In this document: piece after piece, positions 25,982 through 35,623 of the stretch | Numbering within the stretch: the first letter of the stretch is position 1 | Layout: every line of letters starts with the position of its first letter | Origin: Candidatus Zixiibacteriota bacterium | GTDB taxonomy: Bacteria > Zixibacteria > MSB-5A5 > UBA10806 > 4484-95 | Assembly (NCBI GenBank): GCA_021159005.1 | Contig: JAGGSN010000009.1 | Span: forward strand, 1 to 48,510 | Direction: 5' to 3' | Length of the DNA stretch: 48,510 bases | The notes under the pieces: model-generated | Seen by the model: only the letters and a program-made list of their open reading frames with translations | Told to the model about the DNA's origin: nothing | The model's database searches: none | Position numbers and translations under genes: made by a program

Positions 25982-27235
25982 TTAGGATACTGATTTCTTA
26001 ATAGCCATGCCAAATTTGAAAATAGGCAGATATATAACAATTACAACCCCTAAAAAAACAAAAGCGATTAAGACAATTAATAATGGTTCAATCAGAGAAG
26101 TCAATCTTGTGATTACCGATTCGAGCTGCTTATCATAAAAATTGGCTGCTTTCGACAACATCTTCTCTATTTCGCCAGTTTCCTCGCCGGTTGCCGCCAA
26201 GGAAAGCAACGTGTTAGGGAAAACATCTGTTTTTTTCAAAGAAGCCGCTATGGAATAACCATCACGGACATATTGCGTCGCCTGCCTGATGGCTTTTTGG
26301 TAATAAGCATTATCCATAATTTTTCTGATTAATTCCATTGATTCAACAACAGGAACACCAGAGGCAAGAAGCATCCCGAATGTTCTCGACATTTTGCTTA
26401 AGTTGGAATCGATTATCAGATTTTTAATAACTGGTATCATTAGTTTTAAGCGATCAAAAATATATTTGCCTGTTTGAGTAAGATTAATAACAGTAGTCAG
26501 TATAAAAAACAGGAACAATATGCCGACAAAGAAAAGAAAATTATTTCTTAAGATATTAGAGATATGCAGAAAAAGCTGAGTATAATAAGGCAAATCAGCG
26601 CCGAACCTGCCATATACTTCTTCAAACAACGGGATAACAAAAACTATCAAGACAATAGTCAGCCCCGTAAGGGCAGTTACAACAAACGAGGGATAGAATA
26701 GAGAAGAAACGATTTTTCTTCGCGTATCATGAAGGAACTCATAATAGTCGGCCAACTCTTCCAAAATAGAATGCAATGAACCTGAAACTTCGCCCGATTT
26801 AACCAAGGAGACATACAACGGCGCAAATACTCCCGGGTGATGTTCCATTGCCTCGGATAATGACAATCCCTTTTTAACATCATTTAACATTTCAGCCACG
26901 ACTTTTCTAAACTTCCGATTGCCCTCTTCATATAAGAGGTTACTGAGCGATTTCTCAATAGTTAAACCGGCAGAAAACATCGTAGCTAATTGACGGGTAA
27001 AGAACACAAGGTTTTTTAGCGGAACCGCCGTTTGCTTTTTATGGACATAAAGGGCGATTGCATCAAATAAACTTCCCTTCTGCTGTTCCCGCGCCTTGCG
27101 GGCATCAATTACCGAGATAACGGTATTTCCCTGCTCTCGAAGTTTATTCAAAGCCGCATCCAGCGAGGCAGCATTGACAGATCCCTCGTGCTTGTTTCCT
27201 TTCGAATCTTTTACTACATAATTGAAATTAGCCAT
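25982..27235 (-). CDS. pilC: Type IV pilus inner-membrane platform protein PilC
   Basis: A PilC/PulF/GspF-family integral membrane protein of about 417 residues on which the pilus assembly motors act. Two T2SSF repeats are visible: the first after LVFFTRQLATMFSAG, the second after MSRTFGMLLASGVPVVESM. Transmembrane segments lie near 170-190, 220-245 and 385-405. The N-terminal motif FNYVVKDSKGNKHEG is typical. The ATG at 27235 is preferred over a TTG two codons upstream. It is the last gene of the pilus operon, 33 bases after pilB. Confidence 0.95.
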   Translation of the reverse strand: MANFNYVVKDSKGNKHEGSVNAASLDAALNKLREQGNTVISVIDARKAREQQKGSLFDAIALYVHKKQTAVPLKNLVFFTRQLATMFSAGLTIEKSLSNLLYEEGNRKFRKVVAEMLNDVKKGLSLSEAMEHHPGVFAPLYVSLVKSGEVSGSLHSILEELADYYEFLHDTRRKIVSSLFYPSFVVTALTGLTIVLIVFVIPLFEEVYGRFGADLPYYTQLFLHISNILRNNFLFFVGILFLFFILTTVINLTQTGKYIFDRLKLMIPVIKNLIIDSNLSKMSRTFGMLLASGVPVVESMELIRKIMDNAYYQKAIRQATQYVRDGYSIAASLKKTDVFPNTLLSLAATGEETGEIEKMLSKAANFYDKQLESVITRLTSLIEPLLIVLIAFVFLGVVIVIYLPIFKFGMAIKKSVS

Positions 27236-27268
27236 CTGCAATCCAAACGTTTAATTAATTCATTTTGC

Positions 27269-28972
27269 CTAATCATCGGTAATTGTGGTTCTCGCTATTT
27301 CTTCAATCGATGTTAAACCGGCGAGTACTTTTTTAATACCAGCTTCACGAATATTAATCATGCCGGCATCCTTAGCGCCAAATTTAATATCATCCTGATC
27401 TTTTCCCTGATAGATAAGTTTACGAATCGGGAGCTTGACTTCCAGAAGCTCGAACAAGCCGGTTCTACCATAATAACCTGTCTTACGGCAGCGAACACAG
27501 CCTTTCGGCCTGTATATTTTTTTCCCTTTTATCATAGAGCGGTCAATTTCTAAAAGGGCAAGTTCCTCATCATCAGGTTCATATTCCTCTTTGCAAGCCG
27601 AACACAGGACCCGAACTAGCCTTTGCGACATCACCAGATTTAACGTCGATCCCACCAAATAGCGCGGCACACCGATATCAAGAAGTCTGGTAATAGTTGA
27701 AGCAGAATCGTTGGCATGAAGCGTGGTGAAAACCAAGTGTCCCGTTAAAGCAAACTTGATAGAGATATCAGCGGTTTCCTGGTCGCGTATCTCGCCGATT
27801 AGCACCTTATCGGGGTCTTGACGGAGAATTGACCTTAAGGATGATGCGAAAGTCAAGCCTATTTTATCGCTGGCGGCAACCTGGCTGATTTTATCGATTT
27901 GATACTCGACCGGGTCTTCGACCGTTACGATATTATCTTCTTCCCGTTGGATTTCTTTCAAGGCAGCATGAAGCGTTGTCGATTTGCCGCATCCGGTAGG
28001 CCCGGAAACGATAATCATTCCATAAGGTTTGGCAATCCATTTGCGGAATATCTCCAGCATCTCCGGCTCGAATCCTAAAGATGTTAAGGTAAAAGCGAAG
28101 CCTTTTTTATCCAGAAGTCGAAGCACAACCTTTTCGCCTTTAACTGTCGGCAATATTGACACCCTTATATCAACCTCTTTTTCGGGCATGATAATCGATA
28201 TGCGCCCATCTTGAGGCAGGCGTCTTTCGGCAATGTTCAGACTCGCCATAACCTTGATGCGCGATATTACGCCATTAGCTGATTTTTTCGGCGCTGTCAT
28301 AATTTCCTGCAAAGCGCCGTCGATACGAAACCGAACAAGCAAAGAATCGAAAGTTGGCTCAATATGAATATCAGTCGCTCTGTTTTTGATAGCTTCAGAA
28401 ATAATCAGGTTTACAAGCTTAACAATCGGGGCTTGGTCGAGTTCTCTTTTAAGGTCGTTGACATCAATATCATCGCTTTCACCATTTTCGCCGGTAACGA
28501 TAAAATCCATACCGGACAATGCCTCGTTAACCTCGTCGGTAGTGCGAAGTTCTTTATACATGCGTTCAATAACTTCATCAATAACGCTCTGCGCGCCCAG
28601 AAGCGGGATTATATTCATTGAGGTTATTTTCTGAAGGTTGTCAATAACAACGATATCTTCAGGATCGATCATGACGACCTCAAGAGTATTTTCCTCGACT
28701 GTAATAGCAATACAGTGATATTCCCGCGCAAAAAACTCGGGGATGTATTCTAAGGCTTCCTTGTCGATTTTAATCAAGTCTTCAGGGCCGACCAAGCGAA
28801 TTTGAAGTTGTTCCGAGAGCGCTTTAGCGAGGTTCTCATCGGTAATATAACCCTCGGCAATAAGCACGTCCCCTAATCTTCTGCCATTTTCACCCTGTTT
28901 CCTAAGAGCGGCTTTCAGGTCTTTCTCAGAAATTACATTTTCTTTAATTAGTATTTCACCAAGGTACTGCAT
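27269..28972 (-). CDS. pilB: Type IV pilus assembly ATPase PilB
   Basis: A 567-residue hexameric secretion ATPase (GspE/PilB family) that powers pilus extension. Residues 1-140 are an MshEN-type domain (ISEKDLKAALRKQGENGRRL, GDVLIAEGYITDENL), which in relatives can bind cyclic di-GMP. The catalytic part has Walker A GPTGCGKST, the Asp box around EDPVEY, Walker B-type LIGEIRDQETADI and the His box TTLHANDS. A tetracysteine zinc motif (CSACKEEY and GCVRCRKTGYYGR) confirms PilB/GspE rather than PilT. Its position beside pilC and pilQ supports a pilus role. Confidence 0.95.
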   Translation of the reverse strand: MQYLGEILIKENVISEKDLKAALRKQGENGRRLGDVLIAEGYITDENLAKALSEQLQIRLVGPEDLIKIDKEALEYIPEFFAREYHCIAITVEENTLEVVMIDPEDIVVIDNLQKITSMNIIPLLGAQSVIDEVIERMYKELRTTDEVNEALSGMDFIVTGENGESDDIDVNDLKRELDQAPIVKLVNLIISEAIKNRATDIHIEPTFDSLLVRFRIDGALQEIMTAPKKSANGVISRIKVMASLNIAERRLPQDGRISIIMPEKEVDIRVSILPTVKGEKVVLRLLDKKGFAFTLTSLGFEPEMLEIFRKWIAKPYGMIIVSGPTGCGKSTTLHAALKEIQREEDNIVTVEDPVEYQIDKISQVAASDKIGLTFASSLRSILRQDPDKVLIGEIRDQETADISIKFALTGHLVFTTLHANDSASTITRLLDIGVPRYLVGSTLNLVMSQRLVRVLCSACKEEYEPDDEELALLEIDRSMIKGKKIYRPKGCVRCRKTGYYGRTGLFELLEVKLPIRKLIYQGKDQDDIKFGAKDAGMINIREAGIKKVLAGLTSIEEIARTTITDD

Positions 28973-29002
28973 TTGGTTTTAAAATGCTCCTCTCGTAAAT
29001 TA

Positions 29003-31141
29003 TTAGGGTTTACTGCAATATATGTCGCATTCGCCTTCAACATCCGCATAGCCTCTAAGCCTGGCGTTCACCTTGGCAGTGCAATGCGGTAAAGCAGGCG
29101 GATCTGGAGGTATCTGATAGTCATAGATTCTAAATACGGTATTAGCAAGCCCTAAATAATCGGTTGTATCAGATGTTTGTCCCACTATCTCACCGCAAAT
29201 CTGAGCGGTGAAAGTTATTACACCATTATGAATAACGCAGCCTAATCCATCAAGAAGTTGAGCCTCGACATCAGAATCCTGATAATTGGGGCTTCCGTCA
29301 ACATACAAGTAGCCGGGGTTGGGATAAGCGACAATAGTTCCATCATATATAGCCAGAACTATCGGACCGCTTGTATCAGCCATATCTCCTGATGTCACCT
29401 CTACCCTGACAGTATCGAAAGTATGCAGACATGAATAAGCCATCCAAGTATACGCCTGGCCTCTTGTACCGAGAGTTTCGCCATCATCGGTAACACCACC
29501 GCCTGTATAGGCTGCGCCTTCGATGTAGGCGATGGTATCAGGGATTACTTCGAAATGGACGGCTGTGCTGCATTCGACCGGATTAGTGAATTCGTCCCAA
29601 ACCAGCGCGGTAATTCCCGTTGTAATCGCCTCACCCTCAACACTTGCAATATTAGAGGGAGCAATTTCAACAATGGCAGGAGGTCCTGATTGAATAGTAA
29701 CTAGCGGTTTTTCTTTTAATATATTTTCATCATCAATGGATGTCGCTTTAATCCGCACAGTTCCGGCCTTAATTCCGGAGAAAAGCGCTATTGTCGCTCG
29801 TCCTTCGACATTTGTTTCGGTTGAATCGATAAGCACTACAGCGGTATCTGTTGGTATAAAATTAAATGACGGAGTTCGAGCGGATGTATCCATTGATGGA
29901 GCGGCGGTAATTTCAAATTTTACCAAGAAACCATCGCTTAAGGAATTGCCGTTTTCATCCTGCATTACAGCGTATATCTGAGTTGAGATACCGCCTACTT
30001 CAATAGTAGGATTATATGTGAAAAGATCGATATTTGTCGGTTCGCTTGAACGAATATTAATAGGGATATTATTAGACCAAATTGTATCAGCGCCGGCATT
30101 TGAAGGAATATATGCCTGAATAGATTCATCCCCCGATTCTAAACCAACACTATAAACTCCCTGCGCCCACCCGTTGTTAGTAATAGCCAGGCTTGTGATA
30201 TTAGATGACGCTAATTGCTTTTTAAATTGAACCTGAGTTCCATCAATAACTAAACTACCATGAGCATCGCTGACCCTAACCCAGATTATACAATCCTCAT
30301 TGGAGCCGGCATCCATTGATTCGGGAATTGAATCGGGGGGGATAAACAAAATGGAGGGTTCATCCGGTTGGTATGTTATTGCGGCATAAGCAGAGGTTGT
30401 ATCGCCTGACAAGCTGATGCCCCAGGCTCTGATAGAATCAGTTTCTGTAATCTGAAGGGGGTCTAAAATCGACGGCGCTGTTAAAGTGAATTCAGCAATT
30501 CCATCCGTAGTATAGCCATACGGCGGCTCTAAATGTCCGGAATTAACGGCGCCATAATTATTAATAAATAGCACCGTGTTGTCATCGACAGGAATGCCTG
30601 TGGTATCAATAGCGGAAACATACAGCTTAGTTTCGTCCTCGCCATCAGCCGTAAGTCTTAGTTTTTGGGCTGAAATATTCATGCTGGCGATTTCGCCCTG
30701 CAGTGATAGGATAACATCTAAAGTATCGGTAGTAGAAGAAATTTCAGTGCTGGCAGTAAATATTAATGAATCAATTACATTATCAGGGTCGGCAAGAGCG
30801 CCGGGATCGGTGATATATATTGCGCAGGCATAACCGTCTGAAGTTACACCCGGAGGTATTATCGTGCCGATTGCAGGTCTCCTTGTTGCGGAAACTTTTA
30901 TACTGTCGATACCCATACCGTTATCATCTCTTACCCAGATGTCAATTTCGACAGTATCCGGTTTGTTGGCTGAATAAACAACAAGGTTGCTCGGCCTGAA
31001 GCTTAATGATACTCTCTGATTTTCATCTAAATTCCTGCTTGTAGTACGTCTATTATCGCAGGCGGAAACTATCATCAGGCTTACAAGAACAACGATTCCC
31101 AGTAAACCGATTATAGGTATAATTTTATTTCTGGCAAACAC
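29003..31141 (-). CDS. Lipoprotein with tandem bacterial Ig-like domains, inside the pilus operon
   Basis: A 712-residue probable outer-membrane or surface lipoprotein. The N-terminus has a hydrophobic segment ending in the lipobox VSAC, with Cys at about residue 28. The rest is beta-rich and reads as five or six consecutive Ig-like units of the invasin/Big_1 type, each with a turn such as TSDGYACAIYIT, TTDGIAEFTL or VEGRATIALFSG. No enzyme motif is seen. It sits 24 bases after pilQ and 30 before pilB, so it belongs to the pilus operon. Possible roles are secretin pilotin or anchor, a surface adhesin associated with pili, or a structural stalk; none is established by the sequence. Confidence 0.75.
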   Translation of the reverse strand: MFARNKIIPIIGLLGIVVLVSLMIVSACDNRRTTSRNLDENQRVSLSFRPSNLVVYSANKPDTVEIDIWVRDDNGMGIDSIKVSATRRPAIGTIIPPGVTSDGYACAIYITDPGALADPDNVIDSLIFTASTEISSTTDTLDVILSLQGEIASMNISAQKLRLTADGEDETKLYVSAIDTTGIPVDDNTVLFINNYGAVNSGHLEPPYGYTTDGIAEFTLTAPSILDPLQITETDSIRAWGISLSGDTTSAYAAITYQPDEPSILFIPPDSIPESMDAGSNEDCIIWVRVSDAHGSLVIDGTQVQFKKQLASSNITSLAITNNGWAQGVYSVGLESGDESIQAYIPSNAGADTIWSNNIPINIRSSEPTNIDLFTYNPTIEVGGISTQIYAVMQDENGNSLSDGFLVKFEITAAPSMDTSARTPSFNFIPTDTAVVLIDSTETNVEGRATIALFSGIKAGTVRIKATSIDDENILKEKPLVTIQSGPPAIVEIAPSNIASVEGEAITTGITALVWDEFTNPVECSTAVHFEVIPDTIAYIEGAAYTGGGVTDDGETLGTRGQAYTWMAYSCLHTFDTVRVEVTSGDMADTSGPIVLAIYDGTIVAYPNPGYLYVDGSPNYQDSDVEAQLLDGLGCVIHNGVITFTAQICGEIVGQTSDTTDYLGLANTVFRIYDYQIPPDPPALPHCTAKVNARLRGYADVEGECDIYCSKP

Positions 31142-31165
31142 AAAAACCTCCTATGGTTAATCCTT

Positions 31166-32689
31166 TTATTTTTTGGGAGCTATTGCCTTATTTTGAAATT
31201 CTCTAATTTCTTCTTGTACATTTTCAACCTTTTTTAATTCATTCAGCTCGGGGTTAATAGCTTTAAAATCAGTTATTTCTCCGGGGCTGCTAAGCTGATA
31301 GCCGTCCGAAGTAAAATTACTGGCATCGGAATAGTCGATACCCGGTTTGATAATCCTTGGAGTTATTTCAATTATCAGATCAGTTTTCCTTGTTCCATAC
31401 TCGGTATGTCGGAAAAGTTTTCCGATTAAGGGAATATCACCCAAGATTGGCATGTGATATTCATTCCTGGTATCATCCACAGATAATAACCCGCCGATAA
31501 ATATTTTCTGGCCATCCTTTACCAAAACGGTAGTGCTGGCAGTGCGTATTTTCTTGCGGGGATAAATTCCCGCGACAAGTTCGATAATGGAGGATACTTC
31601 GGGTTCGACTCTGGTTGTAATATATCCGCCGGAATTTATTGTCGGTGTTATATTCAAGCGAATACCGACTTCTTCAGTTCTGACAATGACATTTCTTTCG
31701 GAACTGACAGCCCAAACAAAAGTTTCACCGATTAATATGGACGCAGACCTGTTGTTAACAGTAGTCAATTTAGTATGCGCCAGAAGTTTTGCTTTATTGC
31801 GTTTGATTAGAAAATCTAAGGTAACATCAAAAGCGGTTAGCTGACGTGAGAAATGTCCTATATTACTAAAGTCTTCGATTTTTTGAAATGGCATACCCTC
31901 CGGACGCTCCCCTAAATTTGTCCAAGATAAATCTTCCCTGCCGCCGGTTAGCTGGCCGGCCATATTGTAATAAAAATCACCGGGAGCACGGCTGGCATCC
32001 TGTTCGGGCGGGTTCGGATTTACAGGCGATTCGGCGAGTATCGTGGTCAAGTTCGATAGTTTCTGCCAGTCTATTCCGTATTCATCAAGGTCATCAGTGG
32101 CAACCTCAACTAATCTCGCCTCTAAGAGAATCTGCATTGGGGCGATATCTATCTCATCGATAATCCGCCTTATTTCGGCAGCCACCTTGGGCGAGGCTAA
32201 GGCGAGAACTCTGTTGCCGGATGTATCCACCTGAACAAATTCGGTAAGGTCGGATAGCAGTTCTTTTATTTCGGAAGCATTGGCATATTGAAGGTTAAAG
32301 ACATGCGGGGCCAAGCCAACCTCTTTATCTAAAACTTCCGCCTTAGCCACCAAGAAAGAATTGCCGACAATCTCATAGGATAGGCCAGCCGCTCTGACTA
32401 CGAGATTGATAGCTTCCTCGATAGGAGTGTTTTTAACATGAACCGATATTCGTTCTTGTTTGTTAACTCCGGGACCGGTAACGATATTGAAGCCGGACTT
32501 ATCCGCTAAAATTGTTAAAATTGCGGGCAAAAAAGCGTCATCAGCATCAAGAGTAACCATTTTCATCATTTTGTCTTTTACATTTTGATTGCTCTGTATA
32601 TCAGCTTGCGCCCAAACATTGCCGGAGCCAACAACAATAAGAGAGATACACAATAATACTTTGCTAAACATCACAAAAACTTTCTTCAA
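31166..32689 (-). CDS. pilQ: Type IV pilus secretin PilQ
   Basis: An outer-membrane secretin of about 507 residues forming the pilus exit channel. Initiation at TTG (32689) gives a proper signal peptide, MKKVFVMFSKVLLCISLIV..VWA; the in-frame ATG at 32701 is really part of the GGAGG ribosome site (5-base spacing). An STN-like domain (about 40-105) and an N1-type domain (VFNLQYANASEIKELLSDL) precede the secretin core, which has the typical VLVKDGQKIFIGGLL and GDIPLIGKLFRHTEY motifs. It lacks N-terminal AMIN domains, so it is shorter than proteobacterial PilQ. The downstream lipoprotein might replace a pilotin. Confidence 0.92.
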   Translation of the reverse strand: MKKVFVMFSKVLLCISLIVVGSGNVWAQADIQSNQNVKDKMMKMVTLDADDAFLPAILTILADKSGFNIVTGPGVNKQERISVHVKNTPIEEAINLVVRAAGLSYEIVGNSFLVAKAEVLDKEVGLAPHVFNLQYANASEIKELLSDLTEFVQVDTSGNRVLALASPKVAAEIRRIIDEIDIAPMQILLEARLVEVATDDLDEYGIDWQKLSNLTTILAESPVNPNPPEQDASRAPGDFYYNMAGQLTGGREDLSWTNLGERPEGMPFQKIEDFSNIGHFSRQLTAFDVTLDFLIKRNKAKLLAHTKLTTVNNRSASILIGETFVWAVSSERNVIVRTEEVGIRLNITPTINSGGYITTRVEPEVSSIIELVAGIYPRKKIRTASTTVLVKDGQKIFIGGLLSVDDTRNEYHMPILGDIPLIGKLFRHTEYGTRKTDLIIEITPRIIKPGIDYSDASNFTSDGYQLSSPGEITDFKAINPELNELKKVENVQEEIREFQNKAIAPKK

Positions 32690-32721
32690 AATATCCTCCA
32701 ACTAAAAAGCGGCTAAACATA

Positions 32722-33273
32722 TTATCGTTCATTCGAATAAAGAGCACCCTGTAGGGAATATTCACTCTGCGGAATACCGAGGGGCTTGTTTTTCAGAATT
32801 ATTTTCTTCCCTTTCATACTCAGGATAACTTTCTTTTCCTGTATGTCTTTCACTTCATATAATTTGCCAAATATATCCCCTACCCTAACGACATAACTTT
32901 TTCCCTGGAATTTTATAATTGCCATAGGAAAATCATCATTAATAGTAACCGTTGCCGTCAACCTCAACGATTCTCCTTCGTCAAGCTCCCTAAAACCTTG
33001 TTTGGCATAGGAAAAACCTGCCACAACTCTGCCAAGGAACAATGGGTCTTGTTTTACAGAGAAGTGATAATTAATCCGGCTGTTCCAATGCGATTCGAGG
33101 GAATCGATAGTTGCCGCCAAGGCGACATCCGTATCGAGCGTTTCGATATTGCCGGTTGTGTCCAAATCAGCTCGGGCTTCAGTAACTGATTTAAACGCGC
33201 CCCATGATACCACGGCTAACAAAACAACACCTAGTATAAAAGCCAATGCTCTACTTAAACTCTTGTGATCCAC
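32722..33273 (-). CDS. PilP/GspC-like pilus periplasmic connector
   Basis: A 183-residue inner-membrane protein: one transmembrane helix (about 9-28), then a linker and a small beta domain (about 100-175) with KFQGKSYVVRVGDIFGKLYEV, the beta-sandwich pattern of the PilP/GspC homology region. The segment KQDPLF before it recalls the RDPF of PilP. PilP relatives link the PilN/PilO complex to the secretin. PilP itself is usually a lipoprotein; here a plain membrane anchor is seen, as in GspC. Its start overlaps the pilO end by 23 bases and pilQ follows closely, which fixes the assignment. Confidence 0.75.
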   Translation of the reverse strand: MDHKSLSRALAFILGVVLLAVVSWGAFKSVTEARADLDTTGNIETLDTDVALAATIDSLESHWNSRINYHFSVKQDPLFLGRVVAGFSYAKQGFRELDEGESLRLTATVTINDDFPMAIIKFQGKSYVVRVGDIFGKLYEVKDIQEKKVILSMKGKKIILKNKPLGIPQSEYSLQGALYSNER

Positions 33274-33865
33274 CTTTAAAACTCGCTTTCAAAATCGTAA
33301 TTGTTTGAATTTCTAAATCGATTTTATGTTGGTCTGGTTTGCCGGAAATCTCTCCCTCGTAAACGGCAATATCCAGAGGATTCTCCATCTGTATCTTGGT
33401 TACATTAATCAAACGGGGGTATTTTTCCAATTCCTCAAGAAACTTGCCCAATTGCTTATAACTTGCCAAAATTGACATGCTATAGGGAATCTCTATGTAG
33501 TCCTGGTCGATTCTTTTTTCTTCATAGAGTTGATTACTGTTGATAACATTGAGCGGCTTCATCGAAATTAGTATTACGTCAAGCCTATCCATTAATGCAG
33601 TAAGGTATTTAAGGAATGGAATGCTGGCAGACTGTGCTAGTGAATCGCCTAAGTTTTCGGCTAAGTTATACTGAATCAAGTCGTTCACATTATGCAAGTC
33701 TCGGGAAAGAATCTGGGCCGACAAAAGCTGTCTTTTCTTTTCTGCTATTTCATTTTGAAGGCGGACAATATTGGCGGGCTGAGCCTCGATTACATTTTTA
33801 TAATACATCCAGAACCCCAGAATGAACAGCGCTAATACTGCACTTAATATCAAATTCTTTTTCAT
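33251..33865 (-). CDS. pilO: Type IV pilus alignment protein PilO
   Basis: A 204-residue bitopic inner-membrane protein. A transmembrane helix (residues 4-22) is followed by a coiled coil (about 30-75, RLQNEIAEKKRQLLSAQILS) and a ferredoxin-like domain containing the PilO hallmark IPYSMSILASYKQLGKFLEEL. It forms the periplasmic alignment complex with PilN. It lies between pilN (6-base gap) and the pilP-like gene (overlap). Confidence 0.9.
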   Translation of the reverse strand: MKKNLILSAVLALFILGFWMYYKNVIEAQPANIVRLQNEIAEKKRQLLSAQILSRDLHNVNDLIQYNLAENLGDSLAQSASIPFLKYLTALMDRLDVILISMKPLNVINSNQLYEEKRIDQDYIEIPYSMSILASYKQLGKFLEELEKYPRLINVTKIQMENPLDIAVYEGEISGKPDQHKIDLEIQTITILKASFKGGSQEFK

Positions 33866-33871
33866 TTTAAC

Positions 33872-34447
33872 CTATCCTACTAAACACGCTATTTCAAACT
33901 CGACAATTTCTTGCCCATGATATTTAACTCTGGTCGAGGAACTAAATTTAATATCAACAAAATCCTTAGCAAAATCCTCATTGTTTTTTATCACATCAAG
34001 AATAGAAACAACCAAGTCAAGATCTTTCGTGCCATATTTCACTTTGGAGATGCCTTTGATAGATAGAGCATTCATTGAATAATCGTAAGACAATTCAGTA
34101 ATCGCAACATCATCAGGCAAAATAAGTCCCAAGACATTGAATTTTTCTGTCCATGTCAGACGCGTTGTTGCCAGTTCAGCCAAAGCGAAAATATCCTCCG
34201 GTGAAAGATAATCAGTGGAGGTTTTAAGTTCTGCTATCTCCTTTTCGATATTTTCCAACTCCGCTGTATAATCATCGATAACAGCCTGTGTCTTCATGGA
34301 TTCAAAAACCGCCAAACCAACGATAAGGGCAACCACAATAAAATAGAAACCAAGCGCTGCGACTTTTTTAGTTTTCTGTTTTTGTTCAAACTGGTCGAGA
34401 CGATTGGAAGCTTTATTGAGATTGATTTTATATACTATATCAGCCAT
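33872..34447 (-). CDS. pilN: Type IV pilus alignment protein PilN
   Basis: A 191-residue bitopic membrane protein. The N-terminal cytoplasmic segment YKINLNKA corresponds to the conserved INLLP-like peptide that binds PilM. A transmembrane helix (about 30-50), a coiled coil (AELENIEKEIAELKTS) and a ferredoxin-like domain follow. It begins immediately after the pilM stop codon. Confidence 0.9.
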   Translation of the reverse strand: MADIVYKINLNKASNRLDQFEQKQKTKKVAALGFYFIVVALIVGLAVFESMKTQAVIDDYTAELENIEKEIAELKTSTDYLSPEDIFALAELATTRLTWTEKFNVLGLILPDDVAITELSYDYSMNALSIKGISKVKYGTKDLDLVVSILDVIKNNEDFAKDFVDIKFSSSTRVKYHGQEIVEFEIACLVG

Positions 34448-35500
34448 TTAATCCTCCCTCAATGCTAATCCGCAAGCAACTGCCAAGCGGGAACCTAAGG
34501 TGTCATTAAATCCGGGCGGGGTCAGGAAATTCTGAAACGGATTATACAATTCGACAGTCATTTTAAGATGCTGCGCGAGGTGTGAATTCAGGTTGGGTAA
34601 AACGGATGAGCCTCCGCATAACAGGATTTTATTAAACTCCCGGCAGCCTGTTTCCTTAGTATAATATCTTAATGAGCGGCGAATTTCATCTATAAGATTA
34701 TCTATCGCCATGCGTCGGGTAACTTTTATACCCTTGGCGGTTTCGCCAATATCTCCGAGAAGAGCGCCAATTCCGCTTTCGCGCTTGATTGATTCGGCTT
34801 CCGAGTAATCGATTTTCATATTGCTTTTAATATCATCAGTAAAATTAATGCCAGCCCAGTTGATATCTCTTGTAAAAAACATTGTTTTCTCGCCGACAAT
34901 CGCCAGATTGGAATATCGTGCGCCAACATCCAAAAATACCAACGCTTCATCGCCGAGAAAGCTGCCCTGAGTAGCTAAGTAGCTGTTCAAAATCGCCAGT
35001 ATTTCGGCATCGATAATGTTGGGTTCGATTCCGATATCCTTGAGAAGCTTGAGACGGTTATCAAACATTTTCTTGGTAGTAGCGGCAAGTATAATATCCA
35101 TATCAGAGGATTCCATATCGCCGCTTAGAATCTGATAATCGATAATTGCATCAGACTCATCCAAAGGCAGATGTTTTCTCGCCTCAAAAAGAAGCGATGA
35201 TTCCATTTCCTCGGGAGCTAATGAAATAGATTTAATCTGTTTGATGCTGATAGCCTTGCCACCGAAAGACGAGTTGACATTTTTCGCTCTTTTGGGGTTG
35301 ATTTTAACCGCCTGAAAAGCCTCGCGCACCGCAGTTTCCAAGCGGCTTATATCTGGTCCTCCGGAGTCTATCTCTTCATCTCCGGTATACAGGTCTTTGA
35401 TGAAGTAATTTTTCAGCCTGTACCTGCTGCCGTCGTTTTCCAACTCAACAAGTTTGACTGAATAACTTCCAATATCAAGGCCAATAATCGATTTAGCCAT
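34448..35500 (-). CDS. pilM: Type IV pilus actin-like protein PilM
   Basis: A 350-residue FtsA/actin-fold cytoplasmic ATP-binding protein. Visible elements are the phosphate-1 motif GLDIGSYSVKLVEL at the start, the phosphate-2 region FLDVGARYSNLAIV in the middle, and the adenosine motif ILLCGGSSVLPNL near the end. It binds the N-terminal peptide of PilN and organises the inner-membrane alignment complex. It starts the compact pilMNOPQ block after a 123-base gap that follows the minor-pilin genes. Confidence 0.93.
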   Translation of the reverse strand: MAKSIIGLDIGSYSVKLVELENDGSRYRLKNYFIKDLYTGDEEIDSGGPDISRLETAVREAFQAVKINPKRAKNVNSSFGGKAISIKQIKSISLAPEEMESSLLFEARKHLPLDESDAIIDYQILSGDMESSDMDIILAATTKKMFDNRLKLLKDIGIEPNIIDAEILAILNSYLATQGSFLGDEALVFLDVGARYSNLAIVGEKTMFFTRDINWAGINFTDDIKSNMKIDYSEAESIKRESGIGALLGDIGETAKGIKVTRRMAIDNLIDEIRRSLRYYTKETGCREFNKILLCGGSSVLPNLNSHLAQHLKMTVELYNPFQNFLTPPGFNDTLGSRLAVACGLALRED

Positions 35501-35553
35501 ACAAACCTTTCGTATAGTTCATTAAATATTTTATATTATTACGCTCTTCTCTT

Positions 35554-35572
35554 GGGCGACAAATTGTTGCCC
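35554..35572 (-). other. Intercistronic hairpin before pilM
   Basis: Arms GGGCGAC (35554-35560) and GTTGCCC (35566-35572) pair with one wobble around AAATT in the pilX-like/pilM gap. No T-run follows on the minus strand, so it is more likely an RNA-processing or stability element than a terminator. Confidence 0.4.
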
Positions 35573-35623
35573 GTAAAAGAGAAAAAAGCCTGTTTTTACG
35601 TATTTTCTTAATTGCTAAGCTCA

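Noticed and set aside
35572-35600. Intrinsic terminator in the pilX-like/pilM gap (CGTAAAA / TTTTACG arms)
   Set aside because: The stem is AT-only with a long loop and no following T-run; the flanking pilus genes are likely co-transcribed.
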